A stretch of DNA of 64,000 nucleotides from Melitaea cinxia (lineage: Eukaryota > Arthropoda > Insecta > Lepidoptera > Nymphalidae). A program made the position numbers and the translations under genes. Location of the stretch: NCBI RefSeq assembly GCF_905220565.1, contig NC_059412.1, positions 13,178,125-13,242,124 on the forward strand, given 5' to 3'. The notes beneath the pieces are model-generated. The model ran no database searches and had not been told where the DNA came from. It saw only the letters and a program-made list of their open reading frames with translations. Positions 1 through 10,430 of this stretch are shown here, piece after piece; positions within the stretch are counted from its first letter, which is position 1; each line of letters starts with the position of its first letter.

Positions 1-16
1 TTTTTATATAGGTATA

Positions 17-217
17 CTAGCTGATGACCGTTGTTTTACCGTCTATATTATTAATCCCGCTATCCCCCCCGCCCTTTATACTTAGGGGTATGAAAAATAG
101 ATTTTGGCCGATTCTTAGACCTAACCGATGTGCACACAACATTTCATAAAAATCGGTCCAGCCGTATCGGAGGAGTGTTTTAACTAACATTGTAACACGA
201 GAATTTAATATATAAGA
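17..217 (-). mobile_element. Non-autonomous Helitron-like element, copy F1
   Basis: Read on the minus strand it starts TC (rc of 216-217), preceded by A, and ends in CTAG (17-20), followed by T. This is the Helitron rule of insertion between A and T. The interior (ATCGGTCCAGCCGT, GTAACACGAGAATT) is shared with the copies at 6342, 9923 and 12826. It has no coding capacity, so any transposition would need Rep/helicase from elsewhere. The family assignment is from terminal structure; no search was run. Confidence 0.65.
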
Positions 218-861
218 TAGATGTATTTTCTTAGAAGATAAGAATTTAAACATTTGTATGTAAGGTTTTCTAGAAGAAATTGCTAATCAGCCACAAGTCC
301 GTCCATTGTACATAATATATAACTATCTTTAGGCTTTGTTGTGGTTTGTTTTTGTTAATGTTTTTGTGGTGTACAGTATAGTATAAAATAAAATAAAAAA
401 TTAAATAAATATATTTATTTGAATTTTGCTAAACAATTTTTTGTCCAAAGTTTTTTAAACTGGCTATTAATATGAATATCAATTTTGATTATTTCAAAAA
501 AAAAAAAAAAGTTTCATTAATGTATGTAATATTATTTTGTTGTATAAAATTGCAACCGGCGACCTCCAGAACAAGAGTCAGTGTGATCGCTGCGTCAACA
601 CGCAACATTTATTTTTAATAAATTTGTAGTAGATGATAGGTATATGTTCCTTCTCCTTTTTAAATTACTATTTGCCGTGTGTTTCTTGCTGTTTCACGTT
701 AGAAATAGAAAAATCATTCTGTTATTACGTATGAGAGTCTTTTGTTCATGTGAATTAAGAAATATAATTATTTTCTTAAGATTTTTTTCTAAAATAACAG
801 AGGTCCTGTTTTCAACTAATAAAATTCTAATCATAAATAATAATAAAATAAATATCTATAA
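218..861. other. AT-rich non-coding stretch
   Basis: No supported gene. Positions 263-315 (TCTAGAAGAAATTGCTAA...CCATTGTACA) resemble the LINE 3' tails at 10785-10905 and 29550-29660. There is a poly-A run near 497-510. The 77-codon open frame at 644-877 has low-complexity composition and no recognisable domain. Confidence 0.5.
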
Positions 862-1062
862 CATACATTCACGGTAAACTGTTCCTAAGGTAAGCAACTT
901 AAGAATTTCTTTATGTAACAGCTGACTGATATAGCTACATTTATTTTCAATAAATAAATATAAATAAATACATATATCACACCTAGTCTCAAGGCGGTAA
1001 TCGAATCCAACCCCGGAGCTGAAAGCAAACCCCTGTCCCTGCAAACTGTGCCAATAACGGGC
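862..1062 (-). mobile_element. tRNA-derived SINE, family B
   Basis: Reverse complement shows a tRNA-like head (GGCACAGTTTGCAGGGAC; degenerate B box near 1000-1012), then the family body ending in GTAACAG...TTGCTTACC and a TGAATGT end. It is diverged from the better copies at 44798 and 48079 and does not encode protein. Confidence 0.6.
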
Positions 1063-2448
1063 TAGTCAAAGAATAAAAAAATATGATTATCCTTCGTCTC
1101 CTGCGACGTCTCTTCGTCTTATTCTACGTCGATTTGCCTTCATCTATTCTTGTCTGTCTTCATCTATGACTGTCGACTTACATGCATATTTATTTAGTAT
1201 AAGTACATATGAATAACACATACATAAATATTAAGCTCAGATTTGCGTTAGGAATAGTATACACGACCCGCGGAAGGTAAAGCGAGGTTACTGCCTCTTA
1301 CACTAATAGGTTAGACTAATAAATTTATATTTAGAAAGCTTCGTGATTCAAATATAAATTAGGCTATAAAACATCATGTTATAACCTATCCTAGCCAAAT
1401 AGTAGACCTTTAATAGCCTAGTTTAAATCGCATAAATCTCAACCGGTATCAAACGGCAAGGGGCATCTTGTCATAATAAGCAAAATAGTTTCGAGAGTAT
1501 CATTGCCAACTCTGTCTAAAACTAAAGTTAATTTTAACAAATTTTCAACGGTCGCGTAGTTCATTAATTACGTTTAATGCGGAGATTCGTTTCAATTTGT
1601 AGCCGCATCTAGAAATATGTTCTCATTTTGTTAATTCGTTAGCTGCGAACAATGTTTTGAATGTCTTGTTGGAAAAGGAAGGAAAAATAAATTTTGCGAA
1701 CTTTTACTGTCATTGTTACTAAGATGTGGATAAATTGTGATTGTTGTCAAACAAAAACCAACTTTAATTTACATGTATGCAAAAGAACGATAAACTTGTA
1801 ATTAGGCATGACTCCAAAAATACACGTCAGATCTCGGATTTTAATGGGACCACATTTTGAGTATCAGTTTTCGAATTAAAAAAGAATTATCAAAAGCGGT
1901 ACACATAATAAAAATTTATTAATATACATAAAAATAGTTGAATTGAAAATTTCCCCCTCTTTTGCAGTCGGTAAATGTCAGTTTGATATATAAATTCATA
2001 ATGAAAGAAAGAAGCTCGAAAACAAAATTTCAAAATTTCTCTTTACCTTCTTTTTCCACATGTACAGTTTTTACATTATTTTCAAAAGAGTAACTGCGGA
2101 GTTTCGGTTGGAGGAGAGAACCGGTGGTAGCTTTACTTTTACCAAAAATAATAATCACTTTAAAATTTTAATTTGTAAAATGACGATTCGAAAGTGCTCT
2201 TTGGGTCTATTTGGATAAAGTTGTTATTGATTTTGATTGTGATTTTTGTATTCTTTCAGATTTTGTGGCTGTTGATCTTCCTTTTTTAATGGTACATAGA
2301 CAGTTGTCTTAGACAACTGGTCAAGTTGTTTGTTTATTCTAAATCTTCAGCAAAGAGTGTCCCCAACAAGACCTATGGTTCCATGTTACTCTTAAAGATA
2401 TATATTTGGGTATCTGGTTCTAAAAGAGAGTCGTCTTCTATACTTATA
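1063..2448. other. Unique-looking AT-rich non-coding DNA
   Basis: No ORF with recognisable domains, RNA gene or known repeat terminus was found on either strand. The sequence is AT-rich with short homopolymers. It could be intergenic or intronic; nothing seen decides between them. Confidence 0.4.
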
Positions 2449-2768
2449 ATTGAATTTGCTCGCAAACGAAAAAAAAAACCGACTTCGATTACATCGACAA
2501 GTAATACAACGTAGGTAGACGAAAAAATAGTTAAGTAAACACGCATTTTTAGATATAACTCGAAAAGTGGTTGTTAGATCTCAAATAAATTTAAAATATA
2601 TTTAATACATGGGACACACATTCAATATTTGGGACTAAATGACACACCACCTTTCGATTAAAATTTTTTTTGTCGAAATCGGTCTACCCAGTCAAAAGTT
2701 TTGGAGTAACACACATCAAGAACTACAGTCGAATTGAGAACCTCCTCCTTATCTGGAAGTCGGTTAAA
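2449..2768 (+). repeat. Interspersed repeat family E, copy 1
   Basis: It begins TTTGCTCGCAAACGAAAAAA followed by ACCGACTTCGATTACATCG and ends GAACCTCCTCCTTATCTGG then AAGTCGGTTA. The short inverted ends CCGACTTC/GAAGTCGG recur in eight other copies in this window. No coding capacity; class unknown (MITE-like or another non-autonomous element). Confidence 0.7.
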
Positions 2769-3216
2769 AATTTAAACCAGAGCATTAGGGTCTGGAGTTA
2801 AGGCCATTTTTAAACATATATTGTACTTCTGAGCCTAAATCTTTACGAATATTTCCTTATATTTGGATATTTGATAATATCAAGCTGCCTGTAATTCTGA
2901 ATATCCTGTTACATAGTGTTAATTGATAGTCATTGTTAAATTAATCAACTTTTTCATTTCATGGTTTAAAATTTCATTTACATAGTAATGTATCTACCAT
3001 TGATTCAACATTCCGTAGTTTTAGTCTGTTCGTTTGTGAATACACATTACTTTTGAAGCTAAATATTTGTTGCGGCGCAGGTGGTCTTCGTAGCGTAGCG
3101 CCAATTTTATAAGTACGTGGTCCCTCGTAATTACTAATGAAAAAAACTGATTTTTATGATCATAAACTGTCTTATATTCTAGTTAGCATCGTTATACCAC
3201 ATTTTATAAAATATTT

Positions 3217-3400
3217 TTGAAGTAAAACTTCTTTACGTATGCTTGACTTGGGGAGTAAGCTGGTGAATGCGTGACGAGAGCATTACGAAAATTGCTATTG
3301 GGCAGGGCAAACGGAAGTTGAGAGGGAAATATAAGTTAGGGAAGATAGAAAGTTTTATTTCAGTCGTGTCGTCTAAAGCACCCTCGTTTTTTTTTTTTTT
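3217..3400 (+). repeat. Interspersed repeat family H, copy 1
   Basis: It starts with the near-palindrome GAAGTAAAACTTC, then TACGTATGCTTGACTTGGGG and a GTGACGAGAGCATTACGAAAA core, and ends TCAGTCGTGTCGTCTAAAGC followed by a T-run. Full-length relatives lie at 18779, 26720 (minus) and 46487; a partial one is at 9470. The short open frame inside it (3267-3491) is not conserved and is not called a gene. Confidence 0.65.
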
Positions 3401-3444
3401 GGTAATACAAATTCTTGTGTTTTACTTCATTTTAATGTTTAAAC

Positions 3445-3588
3445 AGACATCATCATTATTTCAGCCTATTGCAGTCCACTGCTGCACATAAGCCTCCACA
3501 AGTTCGCGCCAAAAATGGTGTAAACTCATGTGTGTTGCCCATAGTCACCTCCCTGGGCAGGCGGGTTGGTGACCGCAGGGTCAGAGTC
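3445..3588 (-). repeat. RTE-type 3' end repeat, family D, copy 1 (truncated)
   Basis: Reverse complement of the family D tail: CAGCCTATTGCAGTCCACTG, then AGCCTCCACAAGTTCGCGCC and the conserved TGGGCAGGCGGGTTGGTGAC. It has a short ATCATCATT run on the tail side, as expected for an RTE (ATG)n tail. Confidence 0.65.
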
Positions 3589-3591
3589 TAA

Positions 3592-4537
3592 GCATTAATT
3601 TTTAGCAACTTCTTGATTTTGAGAAAAATTGTTTGTATTCATTAGTCACCAATAGGTACCACGTCTTGATAGAAAGATACGATTCCGATCTCAAGATCTA
3701 TTCCTTATTTAGCGATATTGAATATCCAAGTGATGTTGCAATATACGTAAGAAGTAAACACCAATATTCACAAGATACTGCTGTGAAATTCTCATAAAGC
3801 AGAGTCAAGTAGCGCTGGTAAATATATAGTTGAAATTGCATAACATATAAATTTATCTCCTAAATATCATTGATCAGAAAAGGAATTTACTAAAATTTTC
3901 CTACCAGTAAAAATTACCCAATCTCGTGAGCTCTCGTAAAGCTTGAGATCTCGCGAGACTGGATTTATGATTTCAAAAATCCTCAGGCGGTTCTAAAATC
4001 TCTCAAGAATTCGTTTCCTATATCGGTTATAATAACTGAGCTGATCCTTGAACTCCTTCGTTGATAAATATGTAAGATAAAATAGCTTAGAATCCCGCCT
4101 ACATGAAATGGGTTAAGCGACATCTTCTTACCCTTACTACTATATATACAAATAAATAAAATTGGAGTGTCTGTTTGCAATATTAAAATAACCGCTTTTT
4201 AATAAATGCATATGGATGTATACACACATACATAATACATATACATACAGATATATTTAAAACAGAAATAAAAATAATTTGCTTCAGTTTTTTATTATTT
4301 TTTGTGTTCTTATATATTTTTTATACTAAAACTATTGTTTCAGGAATTACATTAAAAAAAACGACCTTATAAGTCTATAAGTATCATTTGTTAATCATAA
4401 TTTATAGTCTATAATTATATTTTTAGACAAAATGAATTATAAACCTTGTTAAATTAGGTAATTAATGAAGGCTGAGTGAATGCGTGAAAATTAAATGAGT
4501 TAACAATTTCGTTAACTGTACGTTAACGTTTCATGTA
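3592..4537. other. AT-rich non-coding stretch
   Basis: No gene or clear repeat terminus. Positions 3926-3975 contain short overlapping inverted motifs (CTCTCGTAAAGCTTGAGATC, TCGCGAGA) with no assigned role. Confidence 0.35.
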
Positions 4538-4866
4538 CTGTGTGGCTACGGTACTAAAGAATATAGCCATCCCTTTCTTCCCGTGGGTGTCGTAAGAGGC
4601 GACTTAGGGATAACACAGTTCCTCTCTTGGAACTTAAAAAGCCGACCGATTGCGGGATAGCCATCCAACTGCAGGCTTTGAAATACACAGACCGAAGACG
4701 GGCAGCAGCGTCTTCGTTACGACAAAGCCAGCCCTGCGGTCACCAACCCGCCTGCCCAGCGTGGTGACTACGGGCAAAACACATGAGTTCGCGCCATTTT
4801 TGGCTTGAACTTGTGGAGGCCTATGTCCAGCAGTGGACTGCGATAGGCTGAAATGATGATGATGAA
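4538..4866 (+). mobile_element. RTE-tailed SINE-like repeat, family D, copy 2 (full length)
   Basis: It runs from GTGTGGCTACGGTACTAAAG to an ATGATGATGATG tail. Near the 3' end an open reading frame still reads as the end of an RTE reverse transcriptase ORF (LVEAYVQQWTAIG-stop type residues). This suggests the family shares its 3' end with an RTE LINE, which would supply the reverse transcriptase. There is no internal RT domain. Confidence 0.75.
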
Positions 4867-6341
4867 TAACTTCGTTAACATACATTTCATAACATTCTGT
4901 ATCTTGAATATAATATTATTGGTTATTAAAAATTATAAAATGTTTCAAGGTTACAATTTTTATATGACAAAAAAAGGAAAAGTAACAAAAGTTTCGACCA
5001 GTAGCTAGTAATTAATAACAAATTTGCTGCCTTCTGTGCTTATATATTATGTATTTACAAGTATACTTTTATATAAATGAATATATCACTTTATATCTAC
5101 TTTCTGCGTAAATAAGTATCTCAAACCAGCAGAAATGTTTTAAAATGTAATTTCAAGATCAAAACATCTTTAATTTAAACGTAAACTAACTTTTCTCGAG
5201 GCGTTCTATTCTAGTAAATTTCAAGGAAGGATAGACGCGTGCAATATATTATGTATGAGAGTAAAGAAAAATTAGGATTACACGGGTAACTTTCTATGGG
5301 CCTGTGTATAAGGTTTAGCAAAATTGTAAGTAATTTATTCTACTTTGTTCGCCTTTATTGTAACAAAGTTTAATGTCCCACAGGTGGGGCATTGCTTCTT
5401 TTCTGTAACAGTGAAGCATTTAAAATTCCTCGTTTGTGTAGATGGCATTACTCTGCTAGAGACTACGGAAGGATTTTGCATGGCCTAATTGATATTTTCT
5501 TCATTCTATAATGTAAAGCGTCTTGCATGATTTTTCAATGCGGAAAAACCAAAAACCAATTTGATAATTATTTGGCTTAAGCCAATTCTTATAATTAAAT
5601 CTAGTCATTTGTAAAATTATCATTCAATCCGATAACGATAATAGGTTAACGTATTAATATATATATTAAATACTGTTCAATAATTATTTGTTTTCGAAAA
5701 TAATTAAGTACTTAATGACTTATTTGCTTTTAATTGACATTTAGAAGTGACTGATTTAAAATATGTTTAATTTATTGATGGTTTATTTTTATTTTTATAT
5801 AAACATTTGATGATTTGATAGTCTGACAATACACAAACGATGTGGGCAGTGGGGATGAAGTTAATTAAATCAGGATTTTTAAAAATTGGGACATATAGGG
5901 CGTTTTTTTATACTTAGTACGACCATATTATGAAACACTACTATGTTTGAAATGTCAACCACAACATATAGTGATTAGTTCTAAGATCTGGCCACGACTT
6001 TTAAATAACGGACGTTACAGTTAGTCTATGAACGAAAAAGTAACCTAGTTTCATCTCCGTTTCCTATTCCCGTGCCAAATTTCATATCGATTGAGGCGTA
6101 TCAAAAACTAGACAAACAGAGCTCCATTTGTTTATGACTACAGTCTGATATTAAACATATTGAATATTTCTTCCTATTCCAATATTTTCCATCATTATTC
6201 TGTCGTTTTGAAGGTTACTGGTGATGAAAATATAATATAATGTTCACAATAATATACCCACCTCATATATCAAAACTCCCCAATTACGTATACGAAAATG
6301 ATACAATGTGTTTATCTAGGACATAAACTTTTATGTCATTA
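4867..6341. other. Long AT-rich non-coding stretch
   Basis: No gene recognised. Positions 5890-6130 (CCAAATTTCATATCGATTGA region) have wording typical of the interior of Helitron-like repeats elsewhere in the window, but no CTAG/TC ends could be matched. Confidence 0.35.
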
Positions 6342-6547
6342 CTAGCTGACCCCGCAATCGTTGTTTTGCCATATATGTTATTAATCCCCTTATCCCCCCC
6401 CTCCTTATAAATTAGGGAGATAATAAATAAATGTTGTTCGATTCTCAAACCTACCCAATATGCACACAAAATTTCATGAGAATCGGTCCATCCGTTTCGG
6501 AGGAGTTTAACTACAAACACCGCGACACGAGAATTTTATATATTAGA
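6342..6547 (-). mobile_element. Non-autonomous Helitron-like element, copy F2
   Basis: Minus-strand reading: A|TCTAATATATAAAATTCTCG ... CTAG|T. It has the same interior as copy F1 (ATCGGTCCATCCGTTTCGGA) with a long C-run near 6393. Both the 5' TC/A and 3' CTAG/T borders are intact. No ORF. Confidence 0.7.
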
Positions 6548-6752
6548 TGTGTGTGTTCGATTCCCGGAGTGGATATTTGTATATATACAAATATTTATTT
6601 CTAGTAGGAATAAATATTTGGTATAATAAAAACAGGTCCTTAGTTCTTGTGGGTCTCCTCACCGGGCCTCGGAGAGCGCGTTAAGCCGTCCTTCTCCTAC
6701 ATGGGGAAAGAGACTTATGCCCAGCAGTGGGATATTCCAGGCTAAAGCTGAT
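6548..6752 (+). mobile_element. tRNA-derived SINE family C, internally deleted
   Basis: It holds TGTTCGATTCCCGG (B-box-like), then TTGTGGGTCTCCTCACCGGG, CGGAGAGCGCGTTAAGCCGTC and the 3' end CCCAGCAGTGGGATATTCC. Compared with the copy at 56467, most of the middle (CGGTTGTTATC...GGTTGGCGGA) is missing. It abuts Helitron F2. Confidence 0.6.
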
Positions 6753-7274
6753 ATACATATAATATATTTAAACGGCTTTAATTTTAAATATTTTCGTTGT
6801 GTGTGACATTAATGTTTTAGATTTCTAAAAGCGAACCGTAAGCTTATTTGCCGACATAGTTGTATAAAAAAAGTTAGTATTAGGATGACCACATAAAGAT
6901 TATTTTCGTGTTATAAGGATGAACTAAAAAAAAATTGGCTTAGATTTAAAAATGTAAAATTCGACGGTGTATAAAAGTTTGAAACATAATAATAGTTTAG
7001 TTTAGCCATGCCATCTCGGTTCTTTATTACACACACGTGGATTCCAAACGAAAAGCCACAATTTAAAATCTAGGTCAACACTACTGTAGCTTCAAGTGCT
7101 AAAATTGCTTAAAAAATTCATTTGAGATCGTAAAGCTTCGCGATGAAATCTTGATATCACGAAGAAATTCTTAGACGTCAATCTGTAGTTGAATAGAGCG
7201 ACGGATCAAGTTCTACTTTTTCCTTAATTAAGGGTTTTGTATCAGTTACTTCACAGATTGTTAAAGTAAGGTAT

Positions 7275-7434
7275 TTTCGCTTAAACCGAAAATAAAAGTC
7301 ATCATATCAAGAATTTCGCTCTAGCGGGTACATCGTTCCATAGCTGAATTGGCTAGAGCGCCGACACGGTCAGTCGGAGACGCGGGTTCGAATCCCGCTG
7401 GAGCGGTCAATTTTTGATATGATATCCAAAAATG
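7275..7434 (+). mobile_element. Hairpin element with tRNA-like core, copy A
   Basis: A 160-bp insertion flanked by a 13-bp direct repeat TAAAGTAAGGTAT (7262-7274 and 7435-7447), read as a target-site duplication. Inside, arms 7301-7328 and 7394-7423 are inverted repeats (shared ATCATATCAA and CTAGCGGG/CCAGCGGG). Between and partly within them is a tRNA-shaped core at 7334-7405. A second copy lies at 47069-47226 in the opposite orientation. Its likely class is a small retroposon (SINE), judged by the long target duplication. Confidence 0.65.
7334..7405 (+). other. tRNA-like fold inside the hairpin element (not called functional)
   Basis: The 7-bp acceptor pairs fully (CGTTCCA with TGGAGCG). 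The anticodon stem CCGAC/GTCGG and the T stem GCGGG/CCCGC with loop TTCGAAT are perfect. The D stem has one mismatch. The 7-nt anticodon loop ACGGTCA has C instead of the near-universal T at position 33; the triplet in the anticodon place is GGT (threonine-type). Its residence in a repeated element argues for a tRNA-derived promoter rather than a working tRNA. A and B boxes could drive RNA polymerase III. Confidence 0.5.
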
Positions 7435-7460
7435 TAAAGTAAGGTATATTTATTTAAATA

Positions 7461-7721
7461 CTAGCTGACCCGGCGAACTTCGTATCGCCTAACAGTGACT
7501 TTTAAGTATTATCACAAATCTTTTGTATGGGAGTATAGAAAAGTGTTGTTTTTAGACTTTTTCAGGAAATTTAAAAAAAAAATTTTAAATTTTTCTCTCC
7601 GTAAGAACCATCCTCGTACTTCAAGGGATATTTAAAAAAAAAAGAATTAGCGAAATCGGTCTAACCGTTCTCGAGTTTTGCGCTTAGCAACACATTCAGC
7701 GACTCATTTTTATATTATAGA
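7461..7721 (-). mobile_element. Non-autonomous Helitron-like element, copy F5
   Basis: On the minus strand it starts A|TCTATAATATAAAAATGAGT and ends GTCAGCTAG|T. A short 3' hairpin (GGCGA...TCGCC) stands 8-10 nt before CTAG. Copy F6 at 60216-60506 is nearly the same sequence but has about 35 extra nt after CGCCTAACA. No coding capacity. Confidence 0.75.
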
Positions 7722-8455
7722 TTATTTTTAGGGCACAAAAAAATCTGAAGGTACTGATAATATAATGTTTGTTTGTTTAAACGCGTTTATCTCAGGATCT
7801 AGGGCTTCGAGATGAAAATTTTTTTTTGCGTTTGACAGTCCATTTGTTAAGGAAATTTATGTGATCTATAATATTTTAGTACCTTTAGTTTCAAATAAAA
7901 GTGCGTGAAACAGCTGGTCACAGCTATTACTAATATAAAGTAATACTAGTAACTTAAAATAATACCTAATTATTATTTGCTCTAATTACTGGAGGACTGG
8001 GCCTTAATCTGCTATTAGAATAAAACTGTTTTCTTTTTTTTAAAAAATTAGTAGCGTATATTAAACAGGTTGAATATTCTTATCTAATCTAAAAATATTA
8101 TAAAGCTGAAGAGTTTGTTTGTTCAAAAGCGCTAATCTCAGGAATTACTGATTCGAATTTAAAATTTATTTTTTTATTATACGAAGAACATTTTTTTTTT
8201 TAATTTTTCAATTTGACTACAGACTTTGACAAACAACAAAAGAGCGTAAAATGCGTGTTTCAAATACATGGTAGTGTGTTAATGTTTTTTTTATTGATTT
8301 AATATATTTTAATGCATAATTAAAAAAAAAATATTAGCATTCTGCACTGCTTCTTTATATAAACTATAAGTGTACGAAATTTCATACTCCTCCGTCCGCG
8401 CAATATTCCTAAAAAGGGGTACAAAGTTTCTGCTTCACGTATTATTATATTATAG
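7722..8455. repeat. Helitron-like fragments, old
   Basis: Two related segments begin near 7755 (ATGTTTGTTTGTTTAAACGC then TATCTCAGGAT) and 8093 (ATTATAAAGCTGAAGAGTTT, then CTAATCTCAGGAATT). The second matches the start of the Helitron-like elements at 36686 and 37675. The end at 8440-8455 (TATTATATTATAGAT) looks like the reversed TC terminus of another copy. Nesting cannot be resolved by eye. Confidence 0.45.
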
Positions 8456-8561
8456 ATAATAAATTGCAATCAACAACGAAAAGTTATTCATCAATGACAT
8501 TTAATTTCATAATGAAAATAAACCTCAAAAAATAAATAAACGTGCTACGATATGATAACGC

Positions 8562-8902
8562 TTCAGCCTGTAATATCCCACTACTGGGTATAGGCCTCTT
8601 TCCCTATGTAGAAGAAGGATCAGAGATTAATCCACCACGCTGCTCCAATGCGGGTTGGCGGACATATTTCCTATTATGAGTAACGATCGCTATCAGGTGT
8701 ACATGATAACAACCGGGACCGACGGCTTAACGTGCTCTCTGAAGCACGATGGGGAGACCCACAAGGACTGCACAAGCATCCAGACCACGGCAAACATCGG
8801 TATGGCCAATACAAATATTTGTCATGTGCGGGGATCGAACCTACAACCGCCAGCGCAACAGGTACAATCCATGGCTGTAACCGTTGCGCCAACGCGGCGT
8901 CA
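8562..8902 (-). mobile_element. tRNA-derived SINE, family C, near full length
   Basis: Read on minus it starts with a tRNA head (GTTGGCGCAACGGTTACAGC, then B box GGTTCGATCCCC), continues through GTGGGTCTCCCC and GTTGTTATCATGTACACCTG, and ends CCCAGTAGTGGGATATTACA. The three overlapping short open frames here are accidental and are left out. Pol III promoter boxes are visible; there is no protein. Confidence 0.8.
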
Positions 8903-9922
8903 CATGATGATATGATCTTATATACATCCTTAAAAACCTTATTCATTTTCCAAATGACAGAGACACAGTTAATCATTCGACCTCAAAACAAAGTTAGTTG
9001 AAGGAAAGTTCTCAGTTTTATATACGTAATTATATTCCTGTAGAGATGTGGGCGATTTCAGTCCTAATGTGTTTATAAATTAAATTTACCCAGAAAAGGG
9101 TTCGCATTATAGGGCATTAGATATCCGAACGTCCACTGTTCTTATTGTTTGATTTATTACACAAAACGTTTATCAAATTGTTTCTTTTGCTGTTAAGCTA
9201 GATTTATTTTTATAGAATTTTTTTTTACGAAATATAACAATAAAATTAAACTTATAAGAATTATGAATTTACGTTTTTAGAATTGAATTCAATTTTATAA
9301 TTAAAAAAAGATTAAACAATACAATTTCGCTTCTAATAACTAACATGAACTGCGTTTATAATAGATAGTTGGGATTTTTTTCATTTTACTTCATAAAACC
9401 AATTTAAGGTTCGTGGTATAAAAAAGAACGGGTAGTGAAATCATATGTAACGGTAACGGAAGAACTGCGGCCGGAGCAAGAGAGAGAGGTGCGAGCACAC
9501 ATTTTCTTTCTCTTTCTTATTTTGTATAAGTTTTACTTCAGTCTTGTGGTCTAAAGTTTTTAGGAACATCATATTAATTATAGTCAACTTCATCAAAAAT
9601 TTTATAATTAAAAAATACGGTTGATAAAAAACAAAAAATATGCAGCATACTTTATCGTGAACACTTGACCGCCCTTATTTTCTGACACCTTCGGATTAGC
9701 AATTTGCATAAAAGTAGCTTTAATTTGATACATAATTTATGAGTATTCGTCGCGATTATCTAACGGATAAGTGCCTGTCACCACCTGCCTGTTAAGGGCA
9801 GGCGGTCAAGTGAGTGTTACCAACCTAACCTTTTTAACCTCTTAACATACGTTAATAATATTTGTTAAGGGACTCTGGTATTACTAATATCTAAGTGTAA
9901 GACCGCCTTTTTTATGTTAATA
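8903..9922. other. Non-coding spacer with a family H fragment
   Basis: No gene. Positions 9470-9562 hold a partial family H repeat (GCAAGAGAGAGAGGTGCGAG, then CTTCAGTCTTGTGGTCTAAAG). Around 9776-9812 is a small inverted motif CACCTGCCTG...CAGGCGGTC of unknown role. Confidence 0.4.
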
Positions 9923-10126
9923 CTAGCTGACCCAGCAAATGTTGTTTTACCATATATATTATTAACCGCCTTAATAATCTCCTCTTCGAAACTTAGGGGT
10001 ATGAAAAAGATGTTGGCCGAATCTCAGACCTACCCGATATGCACAAAAAATTTCATAAAAATCGGTCCAGCCGTTTCGGAGGAGTATGGTAACTAACATT
10101 GTGACACGAGAATTTTATATATGAGA
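9923..10126 (-). mobile_element. Non-autonomous Helitron-like element, copy F3
   Basis: CTAG at 9923-9926 followed on the minus strand by T. The interior matches F1/F2 (AAAATCGGTCCAGCCGTTTC, GTGACACGAGAATTTTATAT). The TC end is less certain because the base before it is G rather than A. Confidence 0.6.
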
Positions 10127-10189
10127 CCATATTTGAAGCTATATTCGGTAGGCACGCGGTTAATAACATAAATATACTTAACAAACCAA

Positions 10190-10345
10190 TACACACAGTC
10201 GTCTGTTCCTATTGTAGGCAACTAAATGCTTGTATTATACTTTTTCTCGATGTAAATAAATTCGAGTTTCAATATATCTCTAACTTGAATCGGGAATCGA
10301 ATCCCCCAACCTCACCAACCAAACCTCGGAGCATTCGAAGAGATT
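10190..10345 (-). mobile_element. tRNA-derived SINE, family B, degraded
   Basis: Minus-strand relation to the family B 3' part: ACACACAGTCGTCTGTTCCT, GGCAACTAAATGCTTGT, and a decayed B-box side (AATCGAATCCCCCAACC). The middle is rearranged. Confidence 0.45.
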
Positions 10346-10362
10346 AATCATTTTCTGACTTA

Positions 10363-10430
10363 GCCTGTAACATCCCGCTGCTGGGCATAGGCTTCATTCT
10401 CAATGCAGGAGAAGGATCGGAGCTTAATCC
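10363..10430 (-). repeat. SINE family C, 3' end fragment
   Basis: AGCCTGTAACATCCCGCTGC...GGAGAAGGATCGGAGCTTAA is the reverse complement of the family C 3' end. The remainder is missing. Confidence 0.55.

Noticed and set aside
7334..7405. Functional tRNA gene with anticodon GGT
   Set aside because: The base before the anticodon is C, not T, and the sequence lies in a repeated element with inverted arms, so it was kept only as tRNA-like.
8655..9001. Three overlapping frames of 86-100 codons
   Set aside because: They lie in or overlap a tRNA-derived SINE (family C); similar frames at 11883-12229 and 56458-56695 come from other copies.
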